From the NCBI GenBank assembly GCA_963741015.1, contig CAVUGP010000010.1, positions 124,001 to 188,000 on the forward strand: a stretch of 64,000 nucleotides of DNA. Direction: 5' to 3'. This DNA comes from Brevifilum sp963741015 (GTDB taxonomy: Bacteria; Chloroflexota; Anaerolineae; Anaerolineales; Anaerolineaceae). The notes beneath the pieces are model-generated. The model did not search any database. It was given only the letters and a program-made list of their open reading frames with translations, and had not been told where the DNA came from. The first letter of the stretch is position 1. Each line of letters opens with the position of its first letter. This document shows, one piece after another, positions 59,655 to 64,000 of this stretch. The translations under genes were made by a program, and so were the position numbers.

Positions 59655-61880
59655 ATGACAACCTCCCCACCCATTTACTTGGATTACAACGCCACCACCC
59701 CCATCCTCAAGGAGGTTGCGGATGAAATGGCACCATACCTCTACGATTTCTTCGGCAACCCTTCAAGTACACATGCCTTTGGGGTCAAGGCCAAGCTGGC
59801 TGTCCAAAATGCCCGGATCCAGGTCGCCAAAGCCATCCATTCCGATATCGAGGAAGTGATCTTCACCAGCGGTGGGACGGAGGCCAATAACATGGCCATT
59901 CTCGGATATGCCCTGGCAAACAAGGAAAAAGGACGCCATATCATTACCAGCGCAATCGAACATCCGGCAGTGTTGGAAGTCTGTCACTACCTGGAAACCC
60001 AGGGGTTCTCTCTCACCATCCTTCCGGTAGATCGATTTGGATTGGTTAGTGTGACTGATCTAGAAAACGCACTGACTCCCAACACGATCCTGGTGAGTAT
60101 TATGCATGCCAACAATGAGGTCGGGACTATCCAGCCAATCCGTGAACTGGCAGAAGCGGCGCATCGGGCAGGGGCAGTCTTTCATTCCGATGCCGCCCAG
60201 ACTGTGGGTAAGCTGCCGGTGGACGTGCAAGATATGGGTGTGGACATGCTCTCCATCGCCGGGCATAAACTCTATGCGCCCAAGGGTGTGGGTGCGCTTT
60301 ACCTCCGTACCGGGATCAAACTGGAAAAGATCACCTTCGGCGCAGCGCATGAATCCGACCGTCGGCCAGGCACGGAAAATGTCCTGGAGATCGTCGGCCT
60401 GGGAAAAGCAGCCGAAGTCGCCCAGCGCGATTTGGAATCCAATCTCGTCCACTTCACCGAAATGCGTGACCTCCTGCATCAGGAATTGAAATCTGCGCTT
60501 CCGGAAGGCAGTTTCCTTTTAAACGGTCATCCTGACCTGCGTCTGTCAAACACCCTCAGCCTGGCCTTCCACCGGATCGAGGCCAATACCTTCCTGGCCG
60601 AGATCGGCGACCGGGTGGCGGCATCTGCCGGCGCAGCCTGCCACAGCGATGAGATCGACCTTTCGCATGTTTTGGAAGCCATGCAGGTCCCATTGGATTA
60701 TGCGATGGGCACGGTCCGTTTTTCCGTTGGACGGCACACCACAACTGATGAGGTTGACCGGGCGGTGGAGATCATGGTCAAATCCCTCAAACCGCTCCTG
60801 CCGGATACGGATTCCAACCCCATGGTCATTAGCGACGATGTCAGCGAGATCAAACTGACTCAATTCACCGCCGGGTTGGGATGTGCCTGCAAGCTTCGCC
60901 CCCAGGCGCTTGAGAAGGTCCTGGCGAACCTGCCGCCCAGCATCGACCCGAATGCCCTGGTGGACGCAGCTACGAATGATGACGCTGCGGTTTACCAGGT
61001 CAGTGAAGACCTGGCTGTCGTCCAAACGGTGGACTTCTTTACACCCATTGTTGATGACCCGTATTCCTTTGGTGCAATTTCGGCTGCCAACTCCATCTCG
61101 GATATATACGCCATGGGTGCCCGGCCGATCTTTGCTTTGAATATCGTTGGATTCCCTTCAAACCGCCTGCCGTTGTCTGTGCTGGAGGAAATTTTGCGCG
61201 GCGCACAGGATAAAGCCGCAGAAGCCGGGATCACCATTCTCGGTGGTCACACGGTGGATGATAATGAACCCAAGTTCGGGATGGCCGTCACCGGACTGGT
61301 CGCGCCGGATAAAATCCTTCGGAACAGTACCGCCCAACCGGGTGATGCTTTGATCCTCACCAAACCGCTTGGATTGGGCATTCTTACCACAGCTCTGAAG
61401 AGGGGTATGATTGACAAAGTGATGGAAACCAGGATCATTCAGATCATGGCCGAATTGAATAAAACCGCTGCTGAAACCATGCTGGGTTTCCCTGTGAATG
61501 CCTGCACGGACGTAACCGGGTTTGGTCTGCTGGGTCACCTCCATGAAATGACTCAAGCTGCGAGAGTGGATGCCAGGATCGATTTTCAGGAAGTCCCTTT
61601 CATTGATGGGGCTCGTGAGCTGGCTGCGATGGACATCGTCCCGGGAGGAACTCTCAATAACCTTTCTTATGTCACGCCCTATGTTGATTTCGATCCGAAG
61701 CTTTCGAAAACCGATCGTATTCTCCTGGCGGATGCCCAGACTTCGGGTGGACTGTTGATCAGCCTGCCTGAGAATGAAGCTGATAACTTACTGGAAGCGC
61801 TGCAAGCCAACGGCGTCTCGGCTGCCAAAATTGGAGAAATGACCGCTCGGGGTTCCGGTAGAATAAAAATCGGAAAATAA
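59655..61880 (+). CDS. selD: Cysteine desulfurase/selenocysteine lyase fused to selenophosphate synthetase (NifS-SelD)
   Basis: A protein of 741 residues with two enzymes in one chain. Residues 1-385 are a NifS-type PLP enzyme: IYLDYNATTP, TSGGTEANNMA, PLP Lys205 in SIAGHKLYAPKG, and active-site Cys329 in SAGAACHS. Residues about 395-741 are SelD: LTQFTAGLGCACK with Cys410, Cys412 and Lys413 as the catalytic triplet, VQTVDFFTPIVDDPYSFG, ITILGGHTVDD and the C-terminal ADAQTSGGLLI. Cysteine is present where some SelD proteins have selenocysteine. The fusion would release selenide (or sulfide) and pass it directly to selenophosphate synthesis. The tRNA-Sec at 946 supports selenocysteine use. Confidence 0.93.
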   Translation: MTTSPPIYLDYNATTPILKEVADEMAPYLYDFFGNPSSTHAFGVKAKLAVQNARIQVAKAIHSDIEEVIFTSGGTEANNMAILGYALANKEKGRHIITSAIEHPAVLEVCHYLETQGFSLTILPVDRFGLVSVTDLENALTPNTILVSIMHANNEVGTIQPIRELAEAAHRAGAVFHSDAAQTVGKLPVDVQDMGVDMLSIAGHKLYAPKGVGALYLRTGIKLEKITFGAAHESDRRPGTENVLEIVGLGKAAEVAQRDLESNLVHFTEMRDLLHQELKSALPEGSFLLNGHPDLRLSNTLSLAFHRIEANTFLAEIGDRVAASAGAACHSDEIDLSHVLEAMQVPLDYAMGTVRFSVGRHTTTDEVDRAVEIMVKSLKPLLPDTDSNPMVISDDVSEIKLTQFTAGLGCACKLRPQALEKVLANLPPSIDPNALVDAATNDDAAVYQVSEDLAVVQTVDFFTPIVDDPYSFGAISAANSISDIYAMGARPIFALNIVGFPSNRLPLSVLEEILRGAQDKAAEAGITILGGHTVDDNEPKFGMAVTGLVAPDKILRNSTAQPGDALILTKPLGLGILTTALKRGMIDKVMETRIIQIMAELNKTAAETMLGFPVNACTDVTGFGLLGHLHEMTQAARVDARIDFQEVPFIDGARELAAMDIVPGGTLNNLSYVTPYVDFDPKLSKTDRILLADAQTSGGLLISLPENEADNLLEALQANGVSAAKIGEMTARGSGRIKIGK

Positions 61881-61911
61881 ATCTAATCGGGAAGAAATAA
61901 GGAGTAATTCG

Positions 61912-62544
61912 ATGACTGAGAAGATGAAAGTTCAACCCCCGCACCCGATCCCATATCCGGATAATCCAATCGTGCAAAGGCTTTACAAGACGCCCATCCT
62001 GCTTTACCGTCTCGGTTTGGGAAAAGTGATCGGGAAATACATTATGATCATTTCCACCTACGGCCGGAAATCCGGCAAAGTCTGCCGGACGCCGATCGAG
62101 TATTACCGTAAAGGAGAAAACATTTACGCCATCAGTGGTTTTAAGCGGGACCCGGATTGGTATCGGAACCTCAAAGCCAATCCGCACGTCACCCTTCAAA
62201 CCAACCAGGGTGTCCACCACATGCTCGCCCGCCGTCCGGAAACGGATGAGGAATGGCAAGGGATTATTGAATATCTCAAAGAAAGTCCAGTACCGTTATT
62301 GGTGATCCCGGAAGTTATTGAAAAGATCAATGACCCCGAAATCCAAAAACAAATCCGAGATTGGCCGGTGGTTTTCTTTGAGCCAACGGATGAACCTTGC
62401 CCGGTAGATTTGGAGATCGATTTGCTTTGGACCTGGCCGCTGATCCTGATCTTCCTGGCGGTTAAAGATCACCTTCTGGTGGCTGATCCGTCGGAGGAAA
62501 TAATCCATTATTCAATCCTGAATTTGGGGAATTTATCAAATTGA
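61912..62544 (+). CDS. Deazaflavin (F420)-dependent nitroreductase family protein
   Basis: A 210-residue protein. The core IISTYGRKSGKVCRTPIEYYRKGENIYAISGFKRDPDWYRNLKANPHVTLQ matches the split-barrel DUF385/Ddn-type family, which uses F420 or sometimes another flavin. The N-terminal extension has YKTPILLYRLGLGKVIGK, and the C-terminal part contains a hydrophobic stretch (WTWPLILIFLAVK). The substrate is unknown. AAGGAG lies about 8 bases before the ATG, 31 bases after the SelD fusion gene, so the two may share a transcript. Confidence 0.8.
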   Translation: MTEKMKVQPPHPIPYPDNPIVQRLYKTPILLYRLGLGKVIGKYIMIISTYGRKSGKVCRTPIEYYRKGENIYAISGFKRDPDWYRNLKANPHVTLQTNQGVHHMLARRPETDEEWQGIIEYLKESPVPLLVIPEVIEKINDPEIQKQIRDWPVVFFEPTDEPCPVDLEIDLLWTWPLILIFLAVKDHLLVADPSEEIIHYSILNLGNLSN

Positions 62545-62715
62545 TTAATATCTCACCACCTGACCAGGTCAGAATTTGTCTTAGCGTCCAATCTCACCCG
62601 ATTAAGCGAGAGATAGAATAAAGAAGACCTGAGAAAATATGGGTTCAGGGATTCTTGATCTATTTATAATGAAATTATGGAAATTTTGTAAAGAGATTTG
62701 AAAGGAATGAATTAA

Positions 62716-63627
62716 ATGTCGACAATTGATGTTAGTCAAGTTTCAAAACGCTTTGGAAATACACAGGCAGTCAAAGACCTGAGTTTTGATGTGCGCCCCG
62801 GAGAGATCTTTGGCTTGCTGGGACCGAACGGTGCCGGAAAAACGACCTCGATCCGGATGATCCTGGATATTTTCAAGCCGGATACCGGCGAGATCAGCGT
62901 GCTTGGCGGTCCAATGACGGAAGAAAAGAAGAACCGGATCGGCTACTTACCCGAAGAACGCGGCCTTTATCAGGACATCCCCCTCGAACGCTGCCTGATC
63001 TTCCTTGCGGAACTCAAAGGTATGGATGAAACCACCGCCGCAGCGAAGATCGAAGAATATCTGCGTCATTTTGATCTTTACGAGTCTCGTGACAAGAAGG
63101 TTAAGGAACTCAGCAAAGGGATGCAGCAAAAAGCGCAGCTCATCGCCACGCTGGTCCACGATCCCGAACTGGTGATCATTGACGAACCGTTCACGTCCCT
63201 GGACCCGGTTAATACGGAAATGGTCAAGGACATGCTCGAGCAGAAACGGGACGAAGGCAAAGCCATCATCATGTCCACCCATCAGATGAACCAGGTGGAA
63301 GAACTCTGTGACCGGATCCTCCTGATTGATCAGGGTCAGCGTCTGCTCTACGGCACCTTGAAAGAGATCCAGAGCCACTTCGCCTCACGCGATATCTTTG
63401 TTACGCCCCTGACAACAATGCCGGATTCGATTAAAGATGTCAAAGAGATTCACAAGTTGAACGGCCGATACCGCTTGGTCTTGGATCCGGATGCTGAACC
63501 AAACCAGATCCTCAAGAACCTGATCAACCAAGGTGTGGAGTTGAACGAATTTGAAATTGCCGTTCCGCCGCTCAACCAGATATTCATCAAGGTCGTAAAG
63601 GAACAAGAGGGCAGCGACAATGAATAA
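62716..63627 (+). CDS. ABC exporter ATP-binding protein (NatA-like)
   Basis: A 303-residue ABC protein: Walker A LLGPNGAGKTTSIR, signature ELSKGMQQKAQL and Walker B LVIIDEPFTSLDP, followed by a C-terminal DUF4162-type domain. This arrangement is typical of ABC-2 exporters such as NatAB. The permease gene starts 8 bases before the stop codon, so the two are coupled. Unlike many relatives the Q-loop region reads IGYLPEERGLY, usual for this group. Substrate (sodium, drug or other) is not predictable. Confidence 0.9.
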   Translation: MSTIDVSQVSKRFGNTQAVKDLSFDVRPGEIFGLLGPNGAGKTTSIRMILDIFKPDTGEISVLGGPMTEEKKNRIGYLPEERGLYQDIPLERCLIFLAELKGMDETTAAAKIEEYLRHFDLYESRDKKVKELSKGMQQKAQLIATLVHDPELVIIDEPFTSLDPVNTEMVKDMLEQKRDEGKAIIMSTHQMNQVEELCDRILLIDQGQRLLYGTLKEIQSHFASRDIFVTPLTTMPDSIKDVKEIHKLNGRYRLVLDPDAEPNQILKNLINQGVELNEFEIAVPPLNQIFIKVVKEQEGSDNE

Positions 63628-64000
63628 GGTCTGGCAAATTATAAAATACGAATACACCCGGCATGTTTTTCGACGGCGTTTCCTCGTCAGCCTGCTCAGC
63701 CTGCCGGTCGCTGTGATCGTGATGATCGGCGTGGCAGTGATCATCGGCAGGTTCTCAACGGATACGACGCCGATTGGCTATATTGATCCCTCTGGAACGC
63801 TGGCGAACCCTGCACCCAGACAAGCGAACAATGATGTTTTCAGTCCAACCGTCGAATTTCTGCCTTACCAAAACCGTGAGCAGGCTCAGAAAGACCTCGA
63901 AGCCGGTACGATTTAGGCTTACTACATTTTTCCGACAGATTACCCCCAGGACCTGAATGTCGATTTAGTGTACTTGAAGGAGCCTGATTTAAGCGTCCAA
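63620..64000 (+). CDS. ABC-2 type permease (NatB-like), amber codon in frame and cut by window edge
   Basis: The first 98 residues have a cytoplasmic start (NKVWQIIKYEYTRHVFRRRF), a first transmembrane helix (LSLPVAVIVMIGVAVIIG) and the start of a long extracytoplasmic loop. The frame then meets TAG at 63914-63916, but the same frame continues without any shift as AYYIFPTDYPQDLNVDLVY to the window end. Related permeases have a residue such as Gln before AYY. A CAG to TAG change would explain it. The gene is therefore either nonsense-mutated or miscalled at one base. Confidence 0.78.

Noticed and set aside
63914..63916. Pyrrolysine or general TAG recoding.
   Set aside because: TAG ends other genes normally in this window and no pyl genes are present, so mutation or error is simpler.
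1..64000. CRISPR arrays, rRNA genes or prophage structural genes.
   Set aside because: No regularly spaced direct repeats, rRNA signatures or phage head/tail genes were seen on reading both strands.

Overview
The window looks like chromosomal DNA of a Chloroflexota bacterium, most likely class Anaerolineae. This is inferred from gene content, not from a search. Indicators are several lipoproteins with long Thr/Pro-rich linkers, one carrying an NBR1-type Ig-like domain, paired LysM/M23 peptidases, a glutamine synthetase I, a Rho and a four-domain ribosomal protein S1 with an acidic tail. GC is moderate and codons mostly end in C or G. Most genes have clear Shine-Dalgarno sites (GGAGG type), but a few appear to be transcribed without a leader.

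Layout. 1-2 kb: the end of a cation P-type ATPase, then a selenocysteine tRNA, an NTF2-like protein and a Nudix hydrolase. 2-9.5 kb: cell-surface genes (lipoprotein, O-antigen ligase/polymerase, Wzz-type co-polymerase, membrane-anchored metalloprotease, GH2 glycosidase) and one inverted-repeat element. 9.6-21 kb: STAS protein, MiaB, endonuclease III, asparaginase with an MBL-fold protein, M23 peptidase, Hsp20, a ParA-like ATPase coupled to an exported repeat protein, tRNA-Arg(CCT), LysM-M23 peptidase and Rho. 21-34 kb: FtsK, S1, M19 dipeptidase, ferredoxin-NADP reductase-like flavoprotein, an M16 peptidase pair with AcpS, a metallophosphoesterase, and a P-loop ATPase operon under a promoter with two LexA-type boxes. 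34-52 kb: glnA behind a long leader, phosphodiesterase, nucleoside phosphorylase, a solitary DNA methyltransferase, a PadR/HAAS pair, NBR1-Ig lipoprotein, radical SAM protein, a trypsin-like protein lacking its serine, uridine-kinase-like protein, pyrophosphatase, TrmD, MFS transporter and a BMP-type nucleoside-binding lipoprotein. 52-55.6 kb: an accessory patch with gene remnants, a broken VOC gene, an AhpD-like gene and a decayed IS1380-family element. 55.6-59.3 kb: a complete nucleoside-type ABC transporter on the minus strand. 59.6-64 kb: a cysteine desulfurase/selenocysteine lyase-SelD fusion, a deazaflavin-type nitroreductase, and an ABC exporter whose permease has an in-frame amber codon.

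Functional links. The tRNA-Sec at the left end and the NifS-SelD fusion at the right end indicate a selenocysteine-using organism; SelA and SelB are not in the window. The BMP lipoprotein and the ABC transporter beyond the IS probably form one nucleoside importer. The LexA-type boxes put a P-loop ATPase and an 80-residue partner in a probable DNA-damage response.

Caution. Several genes are disrupted by what looks like one extra A in a short A run (S1 tail, M19 dipeptidase start, pyrophosphatase, NBR1 lipoprotein end, transposase). This repeated signature suggests sequence error as much as biology.
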